Positions 10,566 to 21,090 of a DNA stretch of 64,000 bases are shown here, piece by piece. The stretch is from Chaenocephalus aceratus. Lineage: Eukaryota; Chordata; Actinopteri; Perciformes; Channichthyidae. The DNA lies in the NCBI GenBank assembly GCA_023974075.1, contig CM043801.1:23913236-23977235 (forward strand). The letters run 5' to 3'. The notes below the pieces were generated by a model. It was given only the letters and a program-made list of their open reading frames with translations. It was not told the origin of the DNA and made no database searches. Positions within the stretch are counted from its first letter, which is position 1; each line of letters opens with the position of its first letter. A program made the position numbers and the translations under genes.

Positions 10566-12976
10566 ACAACTTACAGACATACATAAACAAAAAGACAAAA
10601 TGCAAAACATGACACACAAGACAAACCACGTACAGTCTGTTAAGTAAAATTCAAGCAATGCACACAATCATTACAATTTGAGACAGTCAAGCAAATCAGA
10701 TACCATGCTCGATATTTCCCTGTAGCTCTCAGTATGGTATAAAGATCAACTTAAGAATGACCTTTGCAGTAATGATCTAATATTAATGTTGGGTTGGTTG
10801 ACACACCTGCATGATCTTTATATTATGGCATATATTATTTATTGTTTGTGAACATTTTCAGTCTGGTAGAGGCAAATCAAAATCAAAAGCAAAATCCTTG
10901 CTTTACTTATGATGAGGATTTTTCTTGTGATGTGCACCTCATGATGGCAAACTGTACTTTTTTTTTTTGGACAGCAATAGTAAAGCACTGGTGTAAACCT
11001 TTATTTGTGTGCATTAGTTTCCATGATGGCACAACGTGAGTTTCCATGACTACTCTGAGCCTTTGTTGTCCACGACACAATTCAAATATAAAAACCGTGT
11101 TTTTCAGTCATCCTGTAGAGAAAAGCAGTTAATCATGCTATTTATGTATCTAGTACACTAAGCTACTACTTTATAAAGTATTTAAAACCAAACTGTATTT
11201 CTTAAACTGCCCTTTAGCAATCAATAACAAATGTTCTAACATTTGCCGTTGATCAAACACATCTTCTCAATTTATAACCATTACTGCCAAAGCTAGACTT
11301 CTTCTAGTTCTTTTATTGTTTTCCCATTCGCCATCTGCCAAATAAGGTCTTACAACACAACAACATTGTACATTATGCAGTTCTTGGTTACGTAGTCAAC
11401 CATTTCAGTATTTACCAGAGATTGTCTTATGGTTTGTGAATAATTCATCTTATTTTGTAGTTGTATGTTTTTCACCTGTCATGACTGACTTGGTTATCTG
11501 TCATTTTAGCCTCTCTCTCTGACAAGGTACAATGTTTAAATAAAGGTTGTTATTTATATTTAACAAAAATGTTGAATTTGATCATCATTCCCATTTCTCA
11601 CATTATGCACATTATTTTTATTTTCTCAAAAGGAATAATGAAGATTGCCATGGGTCAGACAGACTCTAAAAAGCGGATTTAAGTTTTCATAATGTAAACC
11701 ACACTGGTGGATCTGCATTGAAACTCCTACGGTTGCTGTGTGCCTTTGCCTGCACTGGTTCCTCTGGTGCAACTGTGACTAACTCTGTCAAATTGTGGTG
11801 GCTCCATTTGTGAGAAAATAACAGTAATTCAAGCTTGGCTCCTTCAGTCACTTCTACTATTCTGTAGTGTTTCTCATTTCTCTGGACCACAGCTGGGGGA
11901 CTGCCAGGATAGTATCAGAATGCAAATAAGGTCTACAGCTTCCATGTGCCACTGGGAGGTTATACACCCACAAGTATCTGAACGAGTACATGAAATACAT
12001 ACATTTACACATATTGGAGGTTTATAAGGGGCCAAAGGCAACACTTTTACTGTGACAAACTGTGAATCCCACAAGGAGTGTTGATGAGAGTTTCAGTGAG
12101 ATACATCCAGCATGTGCCTCACACTCACTCCTCCTGTTTTGTCTACCATGCTGTTGCTCTCTTGTTTAGCTTTAAATGTCTGTCAGATTAAAGAAATAAG
12201 AGGAACATATACAATATTTATTAGGCGAGAAATATGTCTCTAACCCATCATAACAATCACAAAACTAAACAACCTTGAACTTTGATGAAACAAAGCCTTC
12301 TCCAATTTCCACGGACTGCAGGAGAGGCAACAATATAGGCCTAATACACAAAGTGTTCTGCACTGTACGTGATCATAATACCCTGTACAGCGTAGGATGA
12401 GGTTAAAGGGTCATCCCAGCATGCTTTTAGCAGTTGTATGCATGTCCATCCTTTATCATATCCTCTACTACACCCACGTAATGCTCATTTCAAGAAACAA
12501 CTACATTCGGAAGTCTGCTTGTCTGGTGGTGTGCACATGCAAGCCAATGTGTCTGTGAATCAAATGAGGGTCAGTTAATGGATAATGGCAGGGAAACATC
12601 CCATGGATCAGTTTACCCTGCTGACAGCATTGAGAAAAAAGAAAGAGAGAGAGAATGAAATTCACTCTGACATTTACAAAAGTGCAACTATTAGTGCAAA
12701 TAATTTCAATCATGAACTTCCAAAACCTATTTGTTTCACCCTGTTTCTTTAATACGACAACTAACTTGTTGATTGTGCAGTGCAGAAGAGAACACAACTT
12801 TTCTGTGGCGTTTTATATTGTAAATCTTCTCGAGCCAGTTGATTATCTCGACAATACACATCGTGTCAGTGTTTGGAATTACGTGACAGTCATAAGATGG
12901 CATTACATACAATGTGTGCTAAATTAAGATATTTTTCGCTTGAAGAAATACATTAACGCTTTACCTTACCTTTCGC

Positions 12977-12983
12977 TATAAAA
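12977..12983 (+). promoter_or_regulatory. TATA box of the histamine receptor gene
   Basis: TATAAAA in the context cgctataaaatgcg, about 230 bp upstream of the receptor ATG, which predicts transcription start near 13005-13015 and a roughly 200-nt 5' UTR. No experimental support; an additional upstream exon is possible. Confidence 0.5.
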
Positions 12984-13213
12984 TGCGTAATTCATCAAGT
13001 GTCCAGACAGCGTTTTGTGAAGCGCGTTGTGCGCTCTCTCGTGGATTTTCTTGAACAGTGTGCTCAGTTTGAACAGGAAAGCGCAGCTCTCAGAGCATGC
13101 ATGGGGGTGTTGGATGCAGTGTCTATTCGCCTGGCACCTGTTGCAGGCTTACTATTATCAGCGCTGGTCTACTGAGGATATAACGACAGCAGCCTCACCA
13201 TTATATCAGGACC

Positions 13214-13457
13214 ATGGTGGAACAAACTGAATCCAACTCCAGTGGGTATTATTTTGACAACACCTCAACTAGAGTCCAGAGCAGCTTCGTTTTTTCAGGA
13301 CCTATGTTTGTCATTTTGATGGTAATGATGGTGACTTTGGACGTTGTGATAGTTTTGGGCAACGCACTGGTCATTTTCGCTTTTAAAGTGGACAAGAGTT
13401 TGAGGACACAATGTAATTACTACTTCCTGAATTTGGCAATATCAGATTTTCTTGTAG
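13214..13457 (+). CDS. Histamine receptor exon 1 (N-terminus, TM1, TM2)
   Basis: Starts at ccATGG with a good Kozak context and encodes residues 1-81 plus one base. It ends LNLAISDFLV before the donor gtaagt. The same position within TM2 is the first intron in mammalian H3/H4 genes. Confidence 0.93.
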
Positions 13458-16400
13458 GTAAGTCAAGCATTTATGTTTCTGTAGAGACCGGATATTGAGT
13501 GAAGTTTAATGCATGTATAATGATCTATTTCTGAAATAAATACTATTTTCATGATTTGCTATGATGTATGCACCCATGTTGATATATGCCTGATATATGC
13601 CTGATTATGCCTGCCTTGGTCCCTGTAGTCTAAATGTGTACACTACAAAGTATAGCTGAGTAGGACTTAACTCATGAATTAGGCAGCTGTTAATTAGTTT
13701 AATAGATGGAACCAATATAATAAGTCGAGAGTCTTGGAAACACTTATTCTCTCTTTTCTTATTTGGCAGCAATGACACATTTTGTAATGCAATATTTCTA
13801 TGAGCTTTCACATTCACTCACCTTATTCCCTTTAGTTCATAAAGGTAAACATATTTTAAGGTATCACTTTACTTAAAGGCGCCCCACCACCCCATCTCCA
13901 TTTAGCATTTTTAATGTGCATAATTGAAGACGTTCTGTGTGTATGCCTTGAAATCCCTCACACTAATTGTTTCTGTAGGGGCATTCTGCATCCCAGTGTA
14001 CATGCCTTACATCCTCACAGGAAAGTGGACACTCGGCCGCGGACTGTGCAAGCTGTGGCTGGTCATGGACTACCTCCTTTGTTCTGCATCTGTCTTCAAC
14101 ATTGTCCTCATCAGCTACGACCGCTTCCTGTCCGTCACCAGAGCAGTGAGTGGAACATCCTGTGCCTCACATCTGCACTGCACACAGCCATTAAAAGCAA
14201 TACAGGATTGTGACGCATGGCGCACTTACCGGCCATATTTACTAAACAATCTGAAATTCTGTCATAGTCACATTAAGGTAAACTTACTGGACTTTCCTCG
14301 TCTCAGTTTCCACTCAGACCGTAATGAATTGTCTTTTTCTTTATATGAGTAAAGGATTCATTCAAAGCATAATGTCAAATGTTGAACAGTCCTTTTCTTT
14401 GAGCCATATACATGTTTACTGCTTGTGGTCTGTGGCTTAATTTCTAACTGGTGACCCAGCTAGAAATGTTTGGTTCTAAAAACATTCTGAGAATGTTACC
14501 ATTCATTGTTCTAGGAATGTTTTCAACAGGAAGTTTTCTTTTGGTTCCCAGAATGTTCTCCTGAAAGGTAGGATAACGTTCTCTAAAAACATTCTTAAAA
14601 TGTTTGGTGATAACTTTCTTAAGATGTTTTTGATAACATTGTTAGAACATTAAGACCTACTGTTCTTAATACGTTTTCAGCGGGACGTTATATTTTGGTT
14701 CCCAGAATGTTCTTCTGAAAGGTAGGATAACTTTCTCTAAAAACATTCTTTTTTTTAATGCGACCAGCAGCTAGTACAAGTCTCATGTACTGGAGGGGAC
14801 CCAGAATCAGACTCGGAATCAGCTGGTGAAAGTAACATTTGTTTATTAGAAAAGGGGAGCTGGGAGTGGAGGTTGGTTATGGCGGCAGTGGGAAACAGTT
14901 GTTCCAGGGTGGGTAGAGAGGCCTGGCTGGTCTTGGGAGTGTGGAAGGCCTTGGATTCCTCCTGGGAGAGACATACAAATTAGTGTGAGGCAAAAGCAGT
15001 CAAAGTTGTCAAAGAATATGCTGGCAAAAAGCTAGAGCGGCACGCAACAAACCGTTCACGGCAACAATCCGTTCACGGCAACAAACCGTTCACGGCAACA
15101 ATCCGTTCACGGCAACAATCCGTCAGGGAATGAGTGCAGGCTGCAGGCTTTCATAGTGTGGCTAATGAGCAGGTTGCAGGTTGATTGGAGATAGCTCCCA
15201 GCTGTATAGAGCAGACCAGCAGGCAGCGTATAACCAGTGGACACTGTTTATACGCTGCCCTCACAAACCACAAACGGACAGATAGCTTACAAACGAGACA
15301 CAACCTTTATAGTCAGAAATAAAGTGTGATTATTTTCTGATATTTTACACATATGATATTATGAATACTGTGGGCCTACATACCTTAGTGTGATTATAAG
15401 TGCATGTGAGTGCATATTGGCTTGGAAATGTGTGTTCATACATTACGTCCTATTCATTGTCTCAATGCGCTCATACATCTTAAGAAAGTTATCACCAAAC
15501 ATTTCAAGAATGTTTTTAGAGAACTTTATCCTACCTTTCAGGAGAACATTCTGGGAACCAAAATAAAACTTCCCGCTGAAAACATTCCTAGAACAATAAA
15601 TGGTAACATTCTCAGAATGTTTTTAGAACCAAAAATGTCTAGCTGGGAACTCACACATGCCACCGCAAACATGCAATATCTGCTTACAGCTTATCATCAA
15701 TTACGTGCTTGTTGGTTTTTTTCAAAAGGAAAATGTGGTGACATCAGATTTTTTAAAACATCCTTTTCAAACAAATACATTAAAGGAACGTTTTATAAAA
15801 AACGTTCTGTCATCTCAGGCTTCAATAACATCCTCTGAATGTTGCAGTTAAAACGTTATCTCTTAGTTCACCTTAAACCTTATAGGAACATTATTTGAAA
15901 TAATAAACATCCTAAAAAGGTTCTTTGAACATCAGATTAAAACGTTTCTTTAAAACATTATTAGAACCTGTTGTTAATGTTAGCCAAAGTTGTGAGAACG
16001 TTCCCTGCTAGCTGGGGAGTCTCCCAGGTCATTGGTAGGGGCAGAACCACCTCATTCTCCCAAAAGTGCCCATCTGCAGAGGTTAATCATTCCTGACCCA
16101 TTCAGGCCCAGTGCCACCCCTAATTATAGCCCTTCCCCATGACGAAGATGAAAAAAGTCACATTTTGACTTTGGACTGCACTATGGCTTACCAGCAAATA
16201 CGCAGGACGCCAATGGTGTAATATGTATACTAAACTTAAAGGCACAATGAGCATTTGCCTGAAAAACAATGCATAGACTTAAGATCTCTCTAAATCAGTA
16301 AGCAGTAGAAGTTTGTGGTGGTGTCCGTGATCTCACTTTCTGCCTGTATTTTTTCTTTTCATTTGGTAATATGTGGGATGTGTCTGAGCTTCAACCTCTA

Positions 16401-19056
16401 TATCAGATGCCACATCATAAGTATGCATCTAAGCTACAACAATGGGACCGTTCAAAGAACATACAAACATAACAAGGCAAATTGACAAAGCTTGTAAAAT
16501 ACGAGAGTAAATCTGACCTGTGAAGGGGGCAACTTTGAATGTTGTGTTGACAAACTAAAAATAAAAAAACCTTCTTTTGTGCCTTAAATTACTTATTATT
16601 ACCGCCTCAGTTGATTAAAATCATTTAATCGATGTCTGTGCAACGCTCCTCCGCGGAATACTTTTTCTGAAGCCCAATTAAACAGCATCAGTTATTATCA
16701 TTTTATATTTTCTTGGCACATATCTAGTGATTAGCAAACATGTCCAAAACTCTGCAGCTGTTAGAACCTCTCGTTGGGGCTTGTCTGTGCATTAGCTGAC
16801 TGACTGCATCCTACACACGTGTGTTAACCCAAAGGTGGGATGAGGCTTGGCATGGGAGACAAAGAGAGTGTTCTGTTTCCTTTCACAAGCAAACACTTAA
16901 CATCAGAGCAATGAATACAAATAACACCAGAGAGATGGAAGCCTCTTCTTTAATTAGCTAGCTTTGATCATAGAGATCCTCCTCCGTGCCATGGTCCTTC
17001 CAACCTGGAGAGATCAATCACAGCAGAAACAGGCCGCAGGCTGCCAAGCAGCATTTTCCTAAAAGCATTCTCTCTGAACAATGAAAGACAAAGGATCGCC
17101 AACAACCACATGACACAAAGTTATGCTTTTGACAGGAAAGACAGAGTCAGATTATATGCATTTTCTTTCTTTGTCTTTTCTTTTTCTTTTTGTATTGTCC
17201 ATATTGTCTATATAAAAAGTCCCTTTTGTGAGGACAAAAAAAGAAACAATAAAAAGTTGGTCACAAAAAAGATTATATGCATATGTTCGTCCATTAATGT
17301 CAGCCCATTAACACACTAAGTATTATAAAATATATTGTGTATCTCACAATTATAGGATGGGGCTAAAATTAATCCCTATAAGGAGGAGTCTATATTTTCT
17401 TATCCTTCTTTTTTTTATATTCATTTTATAAGGGAACATCTATCAGGTAAATCAATGTCCCCCAAGGATGATTAAAGTACTTCTGATTCTGATGAGCACA
17501 CCTGATTCTTGTCCATTCAGGGCAACATTACCACATGAACCAGGGGCAATAATTACTGTATACCGATTAATTTATACAAACATAAGTGGAACCATTTTCC
17601 ATCTTCTTTGTTGAGGAACTGTAGTTGATTTTTTGTCATTCAGAACAGGGGCATACATTCAGAGCTGGAGAGGGGTGAAGTACGCTGCCCGTTGAACAAA
17701 AACATGGACAGGGACATAGGATGTGACACTAATTCAGACAAGTGTTCATAGGAAGTGTACCATTGACTTAGTACTAATTTAAACACTTTTCTTTAGTGCA
17801 TGATGTCAGGATGTTGGAAAGTTCACTTGTTCCGTTTCACAAAATGCTATGTGGTTCCACAAACAGATCATTATACTGTGAAACTCTCAGATCAACTTTC
17901 TGCTATTTGAGGAAATGTAAGACTTTTACTCCCATGCATTTATCTGCCAGTTACAGTTACACCACTACTTATCATGCTTACAAATTAATGCATCACTATG
18001 TATTTCAAATTTTAGACTGAATTATATTACTACTTTTATCACTTTATAACATTCATTTAAGACAGTCATATTTTGCTGGATACAAATGCACCTTTTTATA
18101 CTGTTTAACTCCTCTTTTAATTTGAATACCTCTTCAATCACTGCTGTTAAATGAACATTGTCTACCTTTTTATGGCTAAACACATTGTTATTTCCCCCCA
18201 TTTCTACAATAATGGTAGGATGCAGCAATAACTAATACAATTGTGGGACCCCCTGGCGGTACCTCTCAGCATATTTTCTTATTTCTCCTTATATTTACTG
18301 CAGGTAAGTTACCGTGCACGACAAGGCATGACTCACCAAGCCATAATCAAGATGATTGCTGTCTGGGTGCTGGCCTTTGTCCTGTATGGCCCAGCTATCA
18401 TATTCTGGGAGCTGGTGGTGGGCAGAAGCAGCGTGCCAAAGGATGAGTGTTTTGCGGAGTTCTATTACTCTTGGTACTTCCTGCTGAGTGCCTCCATGCT
18501 GGAGTTTTTCTCTCCTTTCATCTCTGTGGCTTTCTTCAACCTCAGCATTTACCTCAGCATTCGCAAGAGGAGGTTCCACAGCAGGGAGGCCCAGCTCCAC
18601 CTTCAACTGAGCAAAACTGCCTCTGCCCAGGGGAAAGGTGTCCCCCTGTCCCACAACTCCGAGGTTGGGATGAAACTGGCTGTAAGAGGCTCTATCCACT
18701 CCCAGTCCTCCTCTCCCAGCTTGGGTAAACTCGATCACTCGACCAGCAGGGCTGCCCATCCTAGCCGCCTGTCCAGGGACAAGAAAATCGCTAAGTCCCT
18801 GGCCATCATAGTGTGTGTGTTTGCCATCTGCTGGGCACCGTACACCCTACTGATGATCATCCGTGCTGCCTGCAGAGGGCGGTGCATCCAGCATCATTGG
18901 TACGAGGTCACCTTCTGGCTCCTGTGGCTCAACTCTGCTATTAACCCGTGCCTGTACCCACTTTGCCACAGCAGCTTCCGCAGGGCCTTTAGCAGGATTC
19001 TCTGCCCAAAGAGGCATACTACTCCCCAATCATTTGTCCTTCGTCTTGGCCAGTGA
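13214..19056 (+). CDS. Histamine H3/H4-type receptor (class A GPCR), complete, 3 exons, 387 aa
   Basis: Exons 13214-13457, 13979-14145 and 18304-19056 join in frame to 1164 nt. Seven membrane segments are visible. Key residues: N50 (TM1, LGNALVIF), D78 (TM2, LAISD), C105-C186 disulfide pair, amine-binding D112 (MDYLLC), DRF at 129-131, E204 in TM5 (MLEFFSPF), CWAPY at 313-317, NPCLY at 351-355, and C371 as a possible palmitoylation site. N-glycosylation sequons are at N8 and N16. D112 plus E204 is the histamine-binding pair of H3 and H4 receptors, so Gi/o coupling at the plasma membrane is expected. Its sequence looks H3-like (DRF, APYTLLMIIRAAC, GRGLCKLWLV), but intracellular loop 3 is only about 75 residues and total length is close to human H4 (390). 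Neighbours osbpl1a and znf521 mark the HRH4 locus. The symbol hrh3 or hrh4 is therefore left open. Confidence 0.93.
13458..13978 (+). other. Histamine receptor intron 1
   Basis: A 521-bp AT-rich intron bounded by gtaagt and ttctgtag. Nothing else is recognised inside. Confidence 0.85.
13979..14145 (+). CDS. Histamine receptor exon 2 (end of TM2 to DRF motif)
   Basis: Acceptor tttctgtag, donor gtgagt. Encodes (G)AFCIPVYMPYILTGKW and on to LISYDRFLSVTRA (residues 82-137). It holds the ligand aspartate D112. Confidence 0.95.
15052..15125 (+). repeat. 17-bp tandem repeat, about 4.3 copies
   Basis: Unit ccgttcacggcaacaat, with the last base t or a, repeated at 15052, 15069, 15086 and 15103 with a partial copy from 15120. 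Confidence 0.95.
15222..15259. repeat. Near-perfect 38-bp palindrome
   Basis: Arms 15222-15239 and 15242-15259 pair over 18 bases with one mismatch (c15234/t15247) around a 2-nt centre. The outer 12 bp ggcagcgtataa pair perfectly. Confidence 0.9.
17440..17500 (+). mobile_element. LINE-like 3' tail
   Basis: Reads aatgtcccccaaggatgatt then aaagtacttctgattctgat, a diverged copy of the 'aatttcccc.gggat.aataaagta' fish tail also seen near 7000. Confidence 0.6.
18304..19056 (+). CDS. Histamine receptor exon 3 (TM4 to C-terminus)
   Basis: Acceptor tttactgcag, then VSYRARQG; residues 138-387 and the TGA stop. It carries TM4-TM7, a Ser-rich third intracellular loop (residues about 222-297), and a short tail after C371. 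Confidence 0.95.
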   Translation, partial: VSYRARQGMTHQAIIKMIAVWVLAFVLYGPAIIFWELVVGRSSVPKDECFAEFYYSWYFLLSASMLEFFSPFISVAFFNLSIYLSIRKRRFHSREAQLHLQLSKTASAQGKGVPLSHNSEVGMKLAVRGSIHSQSSSPSLGKLDHSTSRAAHPSRLSRDKKIAKSLAIIVCVFAICWAPYTLLMIIRAACRGRCIQHHWYEVTFWLLWLNSAINPCLYPLCHSSFRRAFSRILCPKRHTTPQSFVLRLGQ

Positions 19057-20480
19057 CACGCAGATACCCACAGAAGCATGGGGATGAACAATGTGCCAGA
19101 ACCAACCATGGACATATTCTACATCCAAACCCATAAATTACAACGTTTCAGCAGATGCAGATAAACTGTGCATCATAATTTGTCAAAAGTCCATAATATG
19201 TAGTTGACAATTGTGCTTTTCAGTGTTTAAATGTATAAAAGGTTGATGTTGTACAGTAGTGTATGTATTTACTGTGTTTACATATACAATGTGTAACAGC
19301 ATGAAAGTAAGTAATCTAGAAATCTGAACACAAACATATGGTGATTATTAGTGCAGTAGAGTTTTAACATGTGAGAAAAAGCTCTAGATTTAGCATTTGT
19401 CTTGATTGAGTGCAACACAGGCGAGATAGTGTCACTTCATATATGTTGTTGAGTTTATGTTAGCTGCATGTACCTTGTAATTGAAAAATATATATATTTA
19501 GGATTTGTGTTCATTAAAAGATCTCACTATGACAACCTTGATTCATCTTAACTAAAATAGATCGCTATCACCCTCTGCTGTTAAAACGTTTACTATTAAT
19601 ATTACAGAAGCACTGTGATGAAAACAAAAAGTGCAATTAAGTATGTACGTAAATCAAAGTGTTTAATGAAACCTTATATATATCTATGTTTGGGGCACAT
19701 TATTATACAGTAGATAAATAATGGATTTCTCCACAAACTGAGTACTGTCTGCTCATTAATAAAAAAAATGGATTGGTTGCTGTTCTGTAAAAACTACAAC
19801 AATGTAAAAATGTTTATTTTAATGGTTTTTTTCATTCTTTAAGTATGTTTAATAGAAAGTATTGGGCTTTAAATGAGAGAAGTCAAATGTTTACAAACTA
19901 TTTCAAAATACCATTTACTGTGATCAGCAGATGCATGTTTAAGTATGTGCCACTAGATGTCACCATTAACCTGTACAGCTTCCTGTGTGCGCCGTGCCTG
20001 AGCCTGTCTCCAACGCAACATGGAGTGAAGTCAATCTTCGAGATTGGCCACGGTTTCCATGAACACTTTTACTTTATTGTATTTGATTGAATCGCCAGTT
20101 TAATGTGTTATATTTCTGCACTAGGACCTTGACTGAGTACAATTGTAAAGCAGAATGTTATAATATACCTATAAAAAGGGATCATGCTCTCTAACACTTA
20201 TCCACATTGACAATTTCTCTGTCACTTACTTGAACAGGGACTGTAATTAAAATGCTTTAACAAATACTTTATCTGAAGTGCTGTTATTTTACATATATTT
20301 TTGGTACCTGTTGTAACTTAAATATAACGGTAGCGGCATGAATGCTTTAATCTTGATTCAGAGAAAAAACTATAATGTATAATGTGAATATCTTTTTGCC
20401 TATTTTAAGTGTATTATACCATGATTTTAAAAATAAACACATTTTCGTTACTGCTTTAGGATCTTAATGCATATAATAAA
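19057..20480 (+). other. Histamine receptor 3' UTR and nearby downstream sequence
   Basis: An AT-rich stretch after the TGA. Candidate AATAAA poly(A) signals are at 19758-19763, 20432-20437 and 20475-20480. Which is used cannot be decided from sequence, so the UTR may be about 0.7 or 1.4 kb. Confidence 0.5.
20432..20480 (+). terminator. Candidate poly(A) signals for the histamine receptor transcript
   Basis: Two AATAAA hexamers, 20432-20437 and 20475-20480, at the end of the AT-rich 3' region. They are chosen as the distal candidates; an earlier one is at 19758. Confidence 0.35.
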
Positions 20481-20739
20481 TAAACAATTTCATCTCTCTG
20501 ATGCATTTTAAATGTAGATGCTGTCTACCTGATGGCTAATTGGGTCAGTGCCAAGTGCAGAGTAGCTTTTGTTTGATGTGCAGATGAAATGCTGAGAGAG
20601 CAATAGCATTTTTAAGTATTGTTTCCTAGTCTGGGTTGGTTTGATTTGATAGATTTGATGAGTTATTTCCAGATGTAGACTTGTTAGACCTCTAATTACG
20701 CCATCATGTTAGATAGTGGGGTTATATTTGCAGGTGCCT

Positions 20740-21090
20740 GGGTCCCACAGGGGACTTACATTGCTCAAATTGTTGCTGTTGCCCGTGTGCACATCTGGGC
20801 CCCTGGTCAGGTGCGGGGAATAAGGGCACAGCTGCGGGGACAGGCCTCTGCTCCCCCTCCCTCTCTGCCTGTGGCGGGGTGGGGGGACAGAAGCACACTT
20901 TGACCAGAGGGATGCAAGCACATTTCCCCCGGGACGATGGAACTGCATTTATCAGCAGAATGGCGAGCCTGGGTTTACTCCCTGTGTATCTAAATGCGAC
21001 AGCAAGAGCCGTATCACTGGGAGGAAGGCTTGCACTGTTTGCAGTTATGTTAGAGGGACTACTGCAATTGATTTTGTTGATAGATTGAAA
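20740..21090. promoter_or_regulatory. Candidate conserved non-coding element downstream of the receptor
   Basis: A GC-richer, non-repetitive island in otherwise AT-rich DNA, including gggacgatggaactgcattt then atcagcagaatggcg. The short ORFs on both strands have no recognisable domain. Called only from composition and lack of repeats; conservation was not tested. Confidence 0.25.

Larger units (their letters stand above)
5016..12976. other. Intergenic region between divergent osbpl1a and the histamine receptor gene
   Basis: About 8 kb of AT-rich sequence with no supported coding exon on either strand. It holds retroelement remnants near 5980-6500, 6990-7045 and 10490-10565 and an A/T-rich stretch at 8740-8960. 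The IMPACT gene, which lies here in human, is not seen. Confidence 0.7.
14759..15265 (-). mobile_element. LTR-like insert inside the foldback element
   Basis: Reading the minus strand, it starts TGTGAGGGCAGCGTATAAAC, has an AATAAA signal at 14842-14847 and ends GCTGGTCGCA. This is the TG...CA layout of a long terminal repeat about 507 bp long. No target-site duplication was found, so this could equally be interior sequence of the foldback element. Confidence 0.35.
14455..15647. mobile_element. Foldback-type DNA element with about 172-bp terminal inverted repeats
   Basis: 14455-14626 (cccagctagaaatgtttggt onward) is repeated in inverted orientation at 15476-15647 (ending agaaccaaaaatgtctagct then ggg) with only scattered mismatches. 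Related gaacgtt-rich sequence continues to a second 'ctagctggg' end at 16008-16015, so the outer limit may be about 16015. A target duplication is not obvious. No transposase is encoded, so it is non-autonomous. The 14545-14600 block is partly repeated at 14699-14752. Confidence 0.8.
14146..18303 (+). other. Histamine receptor intron 2
   Basis: A 4.16-kb intron bounded by gtgagt and ctgcag. It carries a foldback element, an LTR-like insert with a 17-bp tandem array, and a LINE-like tail. The rest (16020-17400, 17500-18300) is unremarkable AT-rich DNA. Confidence 0.85.

Noticed and set aside
13924..14352. ORF read through exon 2 of the receptor into intron 2 as a separate 142-aa protein
   Set aside because: The conserved part stops exactly at the donor gtgagt (14146). 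The remainder is intron translation.
18295..18759. Minus-strand 154-aa ORF opposite receptor exon 3
   Set aside because: Antisense shadow of a strongly coding exon with no domain of its own.
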